A DNA stretch of 64,000 nt from Saccharina japonica (Eukaryota > Sar > Phaeophyceae > Laminariales > Laminariaceae): positions 1-64,000 of the forward strand of contig MEHQ01002765.1 of NCBI GenBank assembly GCA_008828725.1, read 5' to 3'. Of the stretch, positions 1 through 11,258 are shown in pieces (positions within the stretch are counted from its first letter, which is position 1; each line of letters opens with the position of its first letter). The notes under the pieces are model-generated. The model searched no databases, had not been told where the DNA came from, and worked only from the letters and a program-made list of their open reading frames with translations. The translations under genes were made by a program, and so were the position numbers.

Positions 1-273
1 AAGCGTGTCATCCTTACCTTTGAACTTTCTGTGCACAAAGTCCTTTACTGGGTGATATCAAGGTCTATCTGCGAGGGAAGGGCCTCTCGTATATTAGGTT
101 CTGCCCCAATGAATGCCGTAGCATGCCTCAGCACTAATATTTGGCGGGAGTACATGAAAAATAGAAATGAAACGTCTACTCACGCCCTGCTGAACGTTTA
201 TCGCGATACAAAATAACATGAAGGTTTTGACATCGGCGCCTTCACGCGTTTCGAGATACGGCGCTACCACATC

Positions 274-777
274 ATGTTCAAAAACGGCTTCTTTCGCGTC
301 TTGCTGTCATCGTCTGCGGGGCTGCTCCTCCTCACCACGGCGTCTGTTACACTCGTGCAAAGAGCGGACGGTACAAGTTCAACGTCGGATGTATTCGGTG
401 TGGCGTGCATTGCCGAAATATCTTCCTGTCAAGCGGACAAGACGTGCGTCGGCTGCTTCCACCCACGGGTCGTGGAAAGCGCGGAATTTGAGGCCTGCGG
501 TGCGGCGATGGTCGCTGATGACGTCGAGAGTTCGACGATGCCTTGCGTCGACGTCATGGCCGAGCCGTGCTGCATAGATGACCTTTCGGAGCACGACTGC
601 CTAGGAAACGGGGCGTTTCAAAATGTCATTGTGTGCTTGCTGGCAACTCGGGGCTGCTCGGAAGATGCTATGATGTGTGCGGGCAGCACCGCTGCGGCCA
701 GCGTTGCAGCAGCCCCTCCATCTGTCAGCGCTGTCTGTGCGATAGCGGTCGTGCTAACGTTCCTGATGTTGGTCTGA
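274..777 (+). CDS. Secreted 12-cysteine protein with C-terminal anchor (paralogue 1)
   Basis: Single-exon ORF of 167 aa. Residues 1-33 form a signal peptide (GFFRVLLSSSAGLLLL core). The mature part has cysteines at 45, 52, 58, 61, 75, 91, 99, 100, 109, 121, 128 and 135; the same spacing occurs in the genes at 17753 and 25825, differing only by two residues in one loop. Residues 150-167 are hydrophobic and run to the stop, preceded by small residues (AGSTAAASVAAAPPS), as expected for a GPI-anchor signal or tail anchor. The ATG at 274 is the only start that keeps the signal peptide, whose GFFRV motif recurs in the paralogue at 25825. Six disulfides and a cell-surface location are inferred. Function is unknown; I do not recognise a named family. 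A MITE-A copy begins 11 bases after the stop. Confidence 0.8.
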   Translation: MFKNGFFRVLLSSSAGLLLLTTASVTLVQRADGTSSTSDVFGVACIAEISSCQADKTCVGCFHPRVVESAEFEACGAAMVADDVESSTMPCVDVMAEPCCIDDLSEHDCLGNGAFQNVIVCLLATRGCSEDAMMCAGSTAAASVAAAPPSVSAVCAIAVVLTFLMLV

Positions 778-787
778 TGCCCCCTAA

Positions 788-1024
788 GACTCGTGCTACG
801 ATAGAGATAGCACTTTTGGCTGAAGGAAATTCTGAGAGATCGAGCTCCATTAACCTTTTCATTTTTTGATGTTGAAATATTGTTCCTTGTTTGCTTCGCC
901 CATGTGATTTTCAATAGGGTAGCACTTTTGCTTTTCACAAAGATCAGTTTTGGGTGAGGATGTAGAGCTCTTCACGTAATGAGCTCCAGAAAAAACATGG
1001 TGCACCTCTATCGTAGCATGCGTT
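788..1024 (+). mobile_element. MITE-A copy, full length
   Basis: Non-autonomous DNA transposon of the dominant family in this window. Ends are GACTCGTGCTACGATAGAG at the left and the complement-matching CTCTATCGTAGCATGCGTT at the right. It is flanked by a perfect 4-bp duplication CTAA (784-787 and 1025-1028). The family consensus has a GGCTGAA motif near the left end, an internal CTCCTTAACCC, a GGTCATGA-type centre and a GAGCTC-rich right part. No ORF of note. The plus strand is defined here as the end carrying GGCTGAA at the left. Confidence 0.9.
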
Positions 1025-1028
1025 CTAA

Positions 1029-3941
1029 GGCGTGCAAGGACGCATGCTGCAATATATTTGGAGTAGTTTTTATCTTCGTCGGGCGGCTTTGGAGTCCTTC
1101 CGCAAGTGGGTGGGAACGATGAGGGGCCCACATGCTATGACCGACGGTTTCGCGTTACGGAACAATTTCTCCACACGTTTCAGCACTAAAGTACTAGATC
1201 ACGGTAGATGGTCTAATGTACGACATGTGTAGTGTCCTTTGCCGACTCCAAGGCCGAATCGTGTTGAGTAGATGAGATGACCGCAGCACGAGGGCCTAGA
1301 CAACCGTTCCCAGCGTAGAGTTGGTGATTTGATGCCCTGCAATCCATGGGATTCTCCCTTCGACTACTCTTGCAGGATTTTCCTGTGCGAGGATGTTTTT
1401 TCTGCCTTTCCTGTGGACCTCGGTACACCTACGACGTGAATCCGTCGTGTTTCGTTTATTTTTGTTTTTTCTTTGCTGTGGGGTCGTTTTTGACGAGCAT
1501 CATTACATTTCAGCTCTCCTGACAAGCCGCGTGGTCACAGGTGTTTTTTCTTTGACCTACATCGGGTACGTTTGTCAATACATGACTTGCAATCTTTTTG
1601 TAGAGGGAATGATTGGCGACTAGAGTTGGGCCACCCGACGGCAGGGTTGTGGTGTGTTTGGGCTGCAAAGTAATTTCTCTGACAGATCTCTTCAACACAC
1701 GTTACCGCGTTCCGATTGTTTACGGCCGCCTTTAACCGGTATCCTCCCTGGAAAGTGTTGCGTAGTGGTCTGGGAGAGCGATCACGAGAGCTTACAACGT
1801 CATCTTTCTCCACGCGGTAATGTTGTGTTACACTTGTCATCTCGTGGGCTGCTGAAAAGGCGTTTCGAATAGTGCCAACCAGAGAGGGTGCGCATGCTAG
1901 TCGAACGCCCTTCGGACATGAACATTTTCTGCACGCTCGTTTCATAGTTAGCGTTCCTACGGCGATGCTTATGCGTATATAGCACAGCTGCTGGGACATG
2001 CTTGCCAAGTTTCGACCTGCTGTCGATCCTGGGAGAAAATAAAGTACACGCGGCATATGTCAATAATCTAAGGGCAAACAATTTCAGGGTGGATTGTTAA
2101 CTAATTCACTAATTTTAAAACCAATATAGTTTTTTCAACGAAAAACGCCACTTTCAATCCTAAGTAAGTTATCGAGAGCTTATGCAACGTTGACATGCCA
2201 TTACACCGCGATCCTTAGCCTTTGTAGAATATTCTTGCTTGCTGTGGCATACTGTGTTTTGTGACGAATGTGCAGCCTTTCGGCGCGGAACAGGGCAGGT
2301 AGTGGATGGGTTAGCGGCCTATCCTTGTCTGACCGACGAATGTTTGCAGCTGACGAATAACACAGTCACATGTCATGCCCCTTGTGGGATACGGTCAAAT
2401 GCAACACCCATCCCACAAAGCATCGCCTGGTGTTTTGTTCTGATCGTCAGTGAAATGTTCCTGGCGTGTTTTGTGGACATTTGTAGTTTCTCCTGGTCGA
2501 GTTGTGGTGGGCCAGGGTAGACCGCCCTCATTTATCTACGTGTTGATAAGTTAAACAAAGTTCGGTACCCCCTCTGCCTCATCGTGCCTTGTTGGTCCCT
2601 CGCTTGAACATACCGTGACCCGCACAGAGAAGATATACATATATTATACTGAGATGATGAAAACAGCTGTGGGCCAACAAGTCGGTTTGCCCTGAGATCT
2701 GCCGAAATGATATTAAAGGTCATTTCCGGTGACGAGGTTTTTGAGCAAAGCGAACGCCTGCAGCAACGCTCCCTCTCTCTCTCTCTTTAGCTTAATTCCC
2801 CCTCGATCAAGCCTTTAGGTTGAGGATTCGAGCAATGAGTATCACATGTCGTTTTCAGATGCACGACGCAGTACGCGTCTATAGTCTTGCTGGAGAAAAA
2901 GGGTGCGAAAAAACTCGGTTAGCTCTCTCATTTATCTACTACGGTCCTCGGTGAGAACGCCTGTACAATACATCCGGTCTTTGTGGACCAGACGAGCGTC
3001 CCATGTGCCACAGGCTCGGTTATGTACGGATGTGTGTACCGGTTGACTGTCCGGGTGCTCTACGTATAACGAAGCCAAGAGAGAGAAAATATAAAAACAG
3101 ATAGTTTTGGGTAACGTACTGGGGACGGCTATACGATACGGCCTGATACGCTGTAGTAACCGATATATATTCGTTGTGATTGAGTGTGATGTTGTCACGA
3201 ATGACACATAATAGAGGACGACTGTGCGTTGGCACCAGCACAGCACCTTGAATAATCTCCAGAAACACAACTTAAGAACACTCTGTACAGTACTTATATT
3301 ACTAAAAGAGTTGACAGCAACCGTATTGCTAGAAGACTTAAAGCAGTGATGGTGTCCACGTCCGTGCGCTCGGCAAGCCAATCATGTACGTACGAGTATA
3401 AGACCTACAAAGCCCCCACACTACACATGCGAGCACTCAGAGATGTCAGCAGCACCAGCGGAGCAGGAGCGGTGCAAGGCCTTCTCCTCTGGCGGGTAAA
3501 TGGAAGAGTGGGTGGGCTGTATTTAACCTGATGTTCAGCAACGCATCATCATCAGCAGAAGCGTTTAGTTGTACACGATATTTAGTGTGCGGCGTTGCCG
3601 CACGAAACGTAAAGGTTGTTGCTCGAAATATACCTGACGGTTTAACAAATTAATCATCTCCCTGTCGAGTGGAAACCCCTACTTGAACTGTGTTCGAGGG
3701 ACATCGTGCTAAAACCATACTGTAGAACAAAGACAAGACAGCCGACGGACGTGTTCATCATGCAGGCAGCGCACAAGGCTTCCGCGCATCAACGCACCGG
3801 TTCTGAGACGCTCACAGGCGAAACCTTAGAGCGCCCCGGCAAACTCGTGCTGACTGAGGTGCTCTCGTTCGCGACGATCGGAGGGCGTTGATGGGGGTAT
3901 CGCCGACGCCTGGCCTGCTTGACAAGAGACTGGCGACAGAA
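1029..3941. other. Stretch without recognised gene
   Basis: Only short, overlapping ORFs on both strands with no signal peptide, domain or codon bias that I can see. A short CT run lies near 2770-2787. A 93-codon Cys-containing frame at 2239-2520 does not match the cysteine spacing of the 12-Cys family. I see no repeat family member here. Confidence 0.5.
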
Positions 3942-3945
3942 GGTA

Positions 3946-4263
3946 GACGCGTGCTACGGTAGAGATAGCACTTTTTGGCTGAAATGTATTTTGAATGATC
4001 GAGCTCTTTCACCCAAACCCGTGTTAGCATATGGACGTTGGGATCCATACGTATCTATTGTGATGTGCAGTCACTACGCACTGATACGATGACTGTCATT
4101 ATTGTTTTGCAATGTTGTTCCTCGTTTGCTTCGGCCATGGAATTATTCATCGGATAGCACTTTTACTTTCCTCCCATAATCAGTTTGGGGTGAGGTGTAG
4201 AGCTCTTCAAGTGACCACCCTTCGAAGGCAAAAACATGGTGCACCTCTATCGTAGCATGCGTC
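3946..4263 (+). mobile_element. MITE-A copy, long variant
   Basis: Left end GACGCGTGCTACGGTAGAGA, right end CTCTATCGTAGCATGCGTC, flanked by perfect GGTA duplications (3942-3945, 4264-4267). At 318 bp it is longer than most copies because of about 80 extra bases around 4030-4110. Confidence 0.9.
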
Positions 4264-4575
4264 GGTAACTAGTATAGTTACCGTTCTTCCGACTGCAGGC
4301 GGGTCGCAATAGATGAAGTGTGCGTCGAAATCGATATAATACTGCGCTGGTTTGTCCGTGGTTACGGACATTGGTTTTTGTTTTTCCACGACGTCGAACA
4401 ACTTGACCCTTCTCGTAGTAACCTGTTCGTCGATACGTTCCGCTGATTATCGCAAGACGCTTCGCTCCCCTTGTCTTGAGAACCCTCATTACATACCCTG
4501 TGGCTCAAATATGTACGCATTTCAGTTTCATCTATCTCTTCGAAGTCTTGGTTATTATGTACAGTAGACACACAC

Positions 4576-4604
4576 ACATATACATATATATATATATATA
4601 TTTA
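4576..4604. repeat. (AT)n microsatellite
   Basis: Alternating TA tract flanked by CA-rich sequence, about 28 bases. Confidence 0.8.
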
Positions 4605-4669
4605 CATGCTTGCCGCCCAAAATTTGACGTTCGTTTCTCATGAAAAGCTGCACACTTAACCCGATCAGA

Positions 4670-4930
4670 GACGCATGCTACGGTAGCCTTCATGCAGGTG
4701 CAGCATGTTTTTTCTGAGGGTGGCCACTTGAGGAGCTCTGAATACCTCACCCAAAAAATGGTTTCGGCAAAAACTAAAAAGTGCTGCCCAATGTGCAATA
4801 CCTTGGCCTAAGTATACAATGAACAAAATTGCAACAAGGCAAATGAAAGTCCGGCGGTTTTGCGTTAAGGAGCCCGATCATTCAGAAAGTGTTTTAACCA
4901 AAAAGTGCTACCTTCGTCGTAGCAATACGA
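4670..4930 (-). mobile_element. MITE-A copy, diverged
   Basis: Reverse-orientation copy beginning GACGCATGCTACGGTAG with a CATGCAGGTGCA insertion in the terminal repeat, and ending in AAAAAGTGCTACCTTCGTCGTAGCAA. Ends are degraded. ATCA at 4664-4667 and 4930-4933 is a possible target duplication if the ends have shifted by two bases. Confidence 0.75.
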
Positions 4931-5387
4931 TCATCCGGTTCTGGTACGAACAGGTAGTAAACTGCAAACGAGACCAGCGCTACGGTACTTTGCGTACCCT
5001 ACACAGAGTGCAGCCGGTGCCTGGTACCCATGAGTTTGGCCTGGCAATCCCAAGCCCAAGGGACAGCGCCCCCGGGTTTCCTGCTGTATATTCACCGGGT
5101 TTGAACGAGTCGTGCCCGAGAGGGAAATCTCACATGGGGGTGAGTGATTATCTCGCTCATGTGATTAGCCGTCCCCCTCCCCCCCCCCTTTTTGTGTTAG
5201 CCTTCATCGTGCGTCCTGCAGGAGGCTCGGCATCTGTCTCCACCGTTCGCCTAAGCCATCCCGTGTACGGGTTGCTCATTTTAGTCTCAATACTTCGTGC
5301 CTTCTGACAGGTTGAGCTCACTACGTGAGCCTCCACAACGGTTGGAATTTTATTATACTAGTATTTTGGTTTTAACATTATACTAAT

Positions 5388-5493
5388 TCGGGGGACCTAG
5401 TAAATAGGACCAATTATTGTTAGTAAAAAATGGCAAATATATAGGCTTTAGTGTGTACCGTAGGTCCTATTTACTACATTAGCCCACCCCGTA
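5388..5493. mobile_element. MITE-G copy
   Basis: About 105-bp near-palindromic element with ends CGGGGGACCTAGTAAATAGG and the complement-like CCTATTTACTACATTAGCCC, and a short AT-rich centre. Four further copies lie at 10354, 14462, 25380 and 46955. A TA duplication fits the outermost bases, suggesting Tc1/mariner-type insertion. Confidence 0.75.
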
Positions 5494-5516
5494 ATAATAG
5501 AGAATACAAACCTTAA

Positions 5517-5596
5517 CCCATTTAGAACTGAAAAAAAACGTCTATACTAATTTCAAGTAGATTGTCCCCGAATTCGTGGGACCAGTTCTTAGGGGA
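5517..5596. mobile_element. MITE-B copy with TTAA duplications
   Basis: An 80-bp element starting CCCATTTAGAACTG and ending CCAGTTCTTAGGGGA, so the termini are inverted CCC..AGAACTG repeats. TTAA flanks both sides (5513-5516 and 5597-5600). TTAA duplication with CCC ends is the signature of the piggyBac superfamily; the assignment is inference since no transposase is present. Confidence 0.75.
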
Positions 5597-5835
5597 TTAA
5601 TCGGACTACAGAAGCGCTTTTATCGCTCTTGCTATCTCACAAATCGTACCAGGATAAAGTATCAACTATATTACTTTTCTTGCCGATCTTACGTGTTTTT
5701 GGGTGTTTTTTGTTTATATTCCAAAATCACGAGAGGAAGCCATCGATCGACCCAAGAACCCGACCCAGTCCAACCTTAACCCTAACTTTAGTCCAAGCTA
5801 CGTAAGGCTCGACCCGTGCGCGGGCTTCGCATATA
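5597..5835 (+). repeat. Dispersed repeat D, copy 1
   Basis: Shares with the minus strand of about 15265-15500 an ordered series of motifs: CTCACAAATCG, a TATATTAC-like tract, GTGTTTTTGGGTGTTTTT, ACCCAA..CCCGACCCA, CCTTAACCCTAA and a terminal CCGTGCGCGG..TTCGCA. No coding potential seen. Class unknown. A MITE-A nest begins just after it. Confidence 0.6.
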
Positions 5836-5927
5836 TACGTACATCTTCATCGTATAAGACGCGGGGCCATACGTTAGAGGTAGCAACTTGTAGGCTGGAA
5901 CTATATCGTAATGACGGGGCTCCTTAA

Positions 5928-6016
5928 CCCTTTTCGAACTGCAGTCCCGTTTTGGGGACAAACCACTCTAATTCTAAGCGATTTGTCCCCAAAACGGGAC
6001 TCCAGTCCTATAAGGG
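5928..6016. mobile_element. MITE-B, palindromic copy inside MITE-A
   Basis: An 89-bp near-perfect hairpin: CCCTTTTCGAACTGCAGTCC at the left, matched by GGACTCCAGTCCTATAAGGG at the right, with paired GTTTTGGGGACAAA arms inside. TTAA on both sides (5924-5927, 6017-6020). It sits in the CTCCTTAACCC motif of the outer MITE-A. Confidence 0.85.
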
Positions 6017-6020
6017 TTAA

Positions 6021-6354
6021 CCCCTCAAGAAATGGTCCCACATATTACGCATGCTACGATAGAGGTGCACCATGTTTTTTCTGAGCTCCTCACTTAAGGA
6101 GCGCCAAACCTCACTGAAAAAAACATTTTTGGGGGAAAATAAAAGTGCTGCCGGATGCGAAATCTCATGACCGAAGTATACTCTGAAACAATATTCGTCA
6201 CAAAAAAGAAAGCCTGACGAATTTGGGTTAAGGAGCCCCGATCGTTCAGAAAACGATTCGGCCAAAAAGTGCTACCTCTACCGTAGCACGCGTCATATTT
6301 GGGGACAAACTACTTGGAATTAGTGTAGTATTATGTGTTTCAGTTCTGAATGGG
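6021..6354. mobile_element. Second MITE-B, split by a MITE-A
   Basis: Begins CCCCTCAAGAAATGGTCCCA and resumes after a MITE-A with TTTGGGGACAAACTACTTGG, ending CAGTTCTGAATGGG followed by TTAA at 6355-6358. It shares the TTAA at 6017-6020 with the neighbouring MITE-B. Removing the 249-bp insert and one ATAT leaves an 81-bp element like the copy at 50759. Confidence 0.85.
6046..6294 (-). mobile_element. MITE-A inside MITE-B
   Basis: Reverse-orientation copy, TACGCATGCTACGATAGAGG to CTCTACCGTAGCACGCGTC. ATAT duplicated at 6042-6045 and 6295-6298 (a 6-bp reading, CATATT, is also possible if the end is ACGC). The empty site agrees with uninterrupted MITE-B copies. Confidence 0.9.
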
Positions 6355-6438
6355 TTAACCCAAACTCTGTCGGAAATTCATTTGTTTTGGGTTGGAATAA
6401 TATTAGGTGTCGTTTTATGCTTAATCCGTAGGATTGTT

Positions 6439-6685
6439 GACGCATGCTACGATAGAGGTTCACCATGTTTTTTCTGAGCTCCTCACTTAAGGAGCGCCAT
6501 ACCTCACCGAAAAAATGATTTTGGAGGAAAATAGAAGTGCTGCCGGATGAGAAATATCATGACCGAAGTATACTCTCAACCATATTTCGTCACAAAAATG
6601 AAATTCCGACGTATTTGGGTTAAGGAGCCCAATCGTTAAGAAAACGATTCAGCCAAAAAGTGCTACCTCTACCGTAGCACGCGTC
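6439..6685 (-). mobile_element. MITE-A copy, nested
   Basis: GACGCATGCTACGATAGAGG to CTCTACCGTAGCACGCGTC, with TGTT duplicated at 6435-6438 and 6686-6689. It lies in the middle of the outer MITE-A. Confidence 0.9.
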
Positions 6686-6811
6686 TGTTCACATCAGGTA
6701 CAGTATACCCCCCCCCCTGCCAAATGAGTTTTGGACTTACTAGTACTGTAGTAGTGTACAGCTCCTCGAGTGAGGAACCCCAGAAAAATCCTGATGCGCG
6801 TTTACCTTAAG

Positions 6812-7060
6812 GACGCGTGCTACGGTAGAGGTAGCATTGTTTGGCTGAATCGTTATCTGTACGATCGGGCTCCTTAATCCGAATTCGTCGGACTTTCACG
6901 TTTGTGGCGAGATATGTTTCAGAGTATACTTCGGTCATGATATTTATCATCCGGCAGCACCTTTTTTTTCACCCCAAAATCATTGTTCGGTGAGGTATAT
7001 GACGCTCCTTACGCGAGGAGCTCAGAAAATACTTGGCGCACCTCTGTCGTAGCATGCGTC
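6812..7060 (+). mobile_element. MITE-A inside the terminal repeat of an older MITE-A
   Basis: GACGCGTGCTACGGTAGAGG to CTCTGTCGTAGCATGCGTC with TAAG duplicated at 6808-6811 and 7061-7064. It splits the right terminal repeat of the outer copy, whose last bases CGGCATGCGTC follow at 7066-7076. Confidence 0.9.
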
Positions 7061-7080
7061 TAAGACGGCATGCGTCATAC

Positions 7081-10000
7081 TTCGTATACGATTATGACAC
7101 AGATGTTCCTACGTATAGTAACCGGGAGTAGCGTAAAAGTATTTTCGAGAGAAAAACTAAGACGTTAGATACTTCGTGTGGTCGCAGTAATTGGTGCTTA
7201 TTTATATATGTACTGCAGATCCTGCGTTACAGCAGTACTCGAAGTATATTCCGAGGTTCTGTACCGCGCATACTACCAAAATGATCCAACTCCAACCATT
7301 TGGCGGTCCGGACGGTGTTTTCTGGGGGTACTCCTTGTACCGGGCCTTTACTACTGCTCATGGTATTCCACAATATCAGCACCTAGGCCGCCAGTACGCT
7401 ATAAGTACTCTTATTAATAGTACTTGTGGAGTACATATTGTACTCGATTCTCCGCGAGTATACTCGGAGCATGGAGTTTACTTTGAGGATTGTCATCTCT
7501 GCCTGATTAAAAATACTCGGCCGTCACTATACTCCCAGGTTCTGGGCGCTGGGAGTATGCGACGGGCGTTTGCCACACAAGCTTTCCTTGGTCGGTATGC
7601 CCTTTTCTTATCCTTGCTGATTGTTCACATCGACGGGCGGGAAGCAGGGAAGCACGTACTCTTCTCAACAGCCCGGACAGGGGGATCTACTAAAACCAAG
7701 CAAACCAAATATTTCATAGAAATATTTTTCACGACTCGCGAAACAAAATTCTACCCAGTTTGTTGTTTTTTTTCAATGTAGCCTTTTCTAAGGAGTGTGG
7801 CGTCTGGGATTCCGATCCGCGTGGTTCTCTGGCAGACGAAGTGCTGTTTCCCGGGGTTGGCTCTTTATTACAGTACGTAGTAGCACCTTACATGGACCCT
7901 GCACACAGCACCTACGTCAGGTTGGGGTTTACGTAGATGATCTAGATTATTTACGAAGACGATCTAATAAAGCTTAGATTCCGACGGGTGATCAATTGTG
8001 AATACCACCCACCGCAAATAGTTTGTGATACGTAGAGAAAGACCACGATAGGGCTAAAAATAGTTTGCCACCAAACACAAGCGCGAAAATATGTTTGCCA
8101 CCGACAATACTACAGTAATACGTTCCTCATACTCGAGAATATTCTTAAACCAGAAGTACGTATATATAACTCGTACGTACGGTATCCCCCTTTGATTGAC
8201 AGCTGGTTATTCCTAGTACCGGGAGTGTCTATATCAGGCACGTGCCATGCCGAAGACATACGCGAAACAAAAAGCAGCACGCTGTGTGACTGTGCACACG
8301 CAGACCTCGTTCTTATCTCCTCTCGACTACCTGTTTCCCGGCACCATCTTGGGACAATGCGGCAGATAGCGACCATTCATTGCGAGGACGCATCTCAGCA
8401 AAGCAGTCAGTAGAAGCAGAAGGAGGAGTGTAGAGACGGCGACGGAGATAAATTGGGCTCTTTTGTTTCCGATCACAGGAGATACGTTCGAAGAGGAAGG
8501 AGAAGTCGTATCATAGCACTGCCGTCGTACTGCCGTCGTACTGGAGTATTGCAGTTGTATAGAGAGACCAGGCGGGCGAGGCCGGGGGGTAGATTGCACA
8601 CACAAACAGCAGCAGCAGCAGCAGCAGCACGAGGCAGTCGGCAGTCGGCAGGGGTATCTTCAACCTTCCGGGCGCTGGGGACAGCATTTGCAGGGTGAGT
8701 GGTTGATATCTGTAGTTGTAGAGCCAAACTACAGTAGTACGTACGACTGTCAGTGCGATGTATTGCGTCCGGGTAATCGTGCTGCTTTAGTAGTATTTAT
8801 GCCATTCTTGTATTTTCGGACAAAATGTGAAGCGCAACATTCATGCAGAATGTAAAAGCTTACACAATCCGTCCAACGCGTTTAGGCAGAGGGGGATACT
8901 CTGGCTGTACCTAGGTCAAAATCTTCGGGACGTTGCACTACAAACGATACCTACCCGGTCCCCTTCGGCACATTCACCGAAGCCTTCGTACGATACAACT
9001 CCAAGCTTTTTCACTACGCGTACTCCATACAAGTTTAAAAGGCACAAATATGAGTAGTTTTCACCTATCATACAAGGAGCACGATACCGCGCCATGCAGT
9101 TAACACGTATGCAGGGAAACATGTACACAGGGAACAAGATATCACATCATGCAGTTAACTTATTTATACAGGGAACACTGAGCATAATTTCGGCGGAGGG
9201 GGGGTGTTCACCGACAGGATATGCCTGGCTGTAGGGGCAGCTGTTTGGTTGTCGTCGCTGATGATTACGGCGGTGTGGTCGTAGTACTACTTCTCATCAG
9301 TTAGTAGTGTTGGATATCGAACGATTCTCGAGTTCGACAAGATATACCGTTAACCAATAACAGGCGCATACGATAGATCGTATACTTAGTATACGATAGC
9401 AATGGTTGATACAACAGGCATCCAATCGGTCGTTCCGTACTCGTATGTATATTCGAGTATATCGGCAAAGAGAACACGGAGGTGCCAGACGGATAGAGGG
9501 CAACACATCCTCGATACGGTACATGGAATGTTCGATGTATCGATATACTGCTCTGGTGTTGTTGTTGGTGAAGTCGTTTTTACCCCCCTACCCGTCGCCT
9601 CGACATGTCAATATTCACCCTAAACTAAAAACGCACAGTTACAGTAGTGTGATACTGCAACCCTTGACTAACCTGGACGGGAAACGAGGGCATACAGGGG
9701 TCGGAAACAAAGGAGGTATACAACATCGATCACCACGAGCCATAGACGTCCTAGGTGACACCCTTAAGAAGTTGAAGGCATAAACTAAGTTGTTGAAAAC
9801 GAAATAAAAGATACCCATACAGCACTGACACCACAAAAACAAGAGACGGTTACTCCGTTCACCTATGCATGCATACAAGCCGAGTCTACAACCGAGCTAC
9901 AGTGCAGCAGTACAGTGCAAGGACATTCCCGACGCGCACGCCGCGTGACTCTCGTAGCCGTATTGCTGCGCGCTTCCACTTCATGTTTGGTTGGTATACA

Positions 10001-10353
10001 TTTAAAAAAAAACACGGTTGGTCTACGGTAGCAACAGCTTGTAAATGTGCGTCTCAAACCGGTCATTTCCATCACAGCCATGCTTCCCTTTCCGGGCAGA
10101 GTGGCAAATTTGGTGATCGCAAGGCATGCCCTCGACACAATTGGCACGGTACCAGGTAGCGAATAAGCACGAATCAATAAGTACCGCTGTGGTAGCATGT
10201 TTCTGTTCCCGTGGTATTCGTTTTGGAGTGAGTGTGAGTCCCGCGAATGATCAGCGTTGGCGTTCGTGCTTCGTACGTACAGGATACTTATCGGATGGCA
10301 ATAGTGGCACCGCCCCATACACCCGCATAGCTACTTACTGTAGTTTTCTATCT
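7081..10353. other. Stretch without recognised gene
   Basis: The longest open frame (7191-7781 +) starts at TTG, has no recognisable domain and lies in sequence rich in GTACT/AGTAC words, so I do not call it. Around 8380-8700 the base composition is GC-richer and purine-rich with a CAG run followed by CAGGGTGAGT, which resembles an exon end, but no protein could be recognised. Imperfect short repeats such as GCAGTTAAC..CAGGGAACA occur near 9095-9180. Confidence 0.4.
8607..8628. repeat. (CAG)n microsatellite
   Basis: About seven CAG units, followed by GGCAGTCGGCAGTCGGCAGG. A 13-bp tandem duplication CTGCCGTCGTACT lies just upstream near 8519-8544. Confidence 0.8.
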
Positions 10354-10437
10354 CGTACAGTAATAGGACCAAATTTTGTTGGTCAAAACATGTAGAGTGT
10401 GTACCGTAGGTCCTAGTTAATATGGCCCCCCGTCATA
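10354..10437. mobile_element. MITE-G copy, degraded left end
   Basis: Contains AATAGGACCAAATTTTGTTG, TGTGTACCGTAGGTCCTA and a right end GGCCCCCCGTCA, matching the body and right terminus of the MITE-G copies at 5388 and 14462. The left terminus is eroded. Confidence 0.65.
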
Positions 10438-10999
10438 GTAGCAGCAGAGGTTTTCGCATGCACTCTATTCCCCGGTATGGTTATTCTAAGTTAGTACGAA
10501 GCATGCCCTGGTTTTTTGGGCGAGTGTGAATAGCTATATCTCGTACTTCCATTGAGATTTGGCTTGAACAAATAGTGCGACGATAAAACACAAAAAAAAA
10601 ACTGTTTGTTTACAAACTTAACTCGAGGAGAGAGTCCTTTTAACTGGTTCCCACTATTGGTTTACTATCCGAAAACAATATTAACGCCCGGCACCTCTTC
10701 TTCGCGGGTGAATCGCGAGTATATATTACTGCCCGTTTCCAGGTATGCCAGTTACCGGTACCCGCAAAAACACTTTTCTTTGGTGCTGTACCTGGTACCC
10801 GGTAGTCGTTCTACCTTTTTAATGTTTAATTGTGTACGAGTATGACACAATCGTCACTTGATGCTGCACATTATAGTCTTCATCTGCATGATGAGCTCCA
10901 TGACTCATTCACGATGCTCCCGGATGGAAGCCGTATATTCTTCGCGAGTTCGCAAAGTCTTCCTGTGGGCTGGATCTGTACTTTACCTTGTAATACGGG
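10438..10999. other. Stretch without recognised gene
   Basis: AT-rich sequence with short ORFs only. It includes palindromic GTACCTGGTACC words near 10788, a motif that recurs through the window. Confidence 0.4.
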
Positions 11000-11003
11000 T
11001 CCC

Positions 11004-11254
11004 GACGAATGCTACGATAGAGGTGCACCGTGTTTTGTCTGAGCTCATCATCCAAGGAACTCCATACCTCACCAAAAACATACGATTTCCGAGGAAAATA
11101 AAAGTGCCACCCGGTCAACCATCCCATGAGCTAGGTATGCAATGGAAAATGTGGCAATAACAAAATGCAAGTCAGGCGATTTTGGGTTAAGGAAACCGAT
11201 CATTTATAAAGATTTCAGGAAAAACGCTACCTCTATACGTAGAAGCACGCGTCT
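11004..11254 (-). mobile_element. MITE-A copy, full length
   Basis: GACGAATGCTACGATAGAGG to CTCTATACGTAGAAGCACGCGTC (small insertion in the right repeat). TCCC duplicated at 11000-11003 and 11255-11258. Confidence 0.9.
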
Positions 11255-11258
11255 CCCG

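Larger units (their letters stand above)
5858..7076 (+). mobile_element. Outer MITE-A carrying five nested elements
   Basis: The old copy starts GACGCGGGGCCATACGTTAG, reaches its CTCCTTAACCC motif at 5920-5930, resumes at 6355 with TTAACCCAAACTCTGTCGG, continues after 6685 with CAGCTCCTCGAGTGAGGA, and ends CGGCATGCGTC at 7066-7076 beyond another insertion. Flanks are ATAA and ATAC, a 3-of-4 match. Inside lie MITE-B copies 5928-6016 and 6021-6354, a MITE-A in the second MITE-B (6046-6294), and MITE-A copies 6439-6685 and 6812-7060. Confidence 0.8.

Noticed and set aside
7191-7781. 196-codon open frame
   Set aside because: Starts at TTG, has no signal peptide or domain, and its composition follows the local GTACT-rich sequence. 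Long by chance is the simpler reading.
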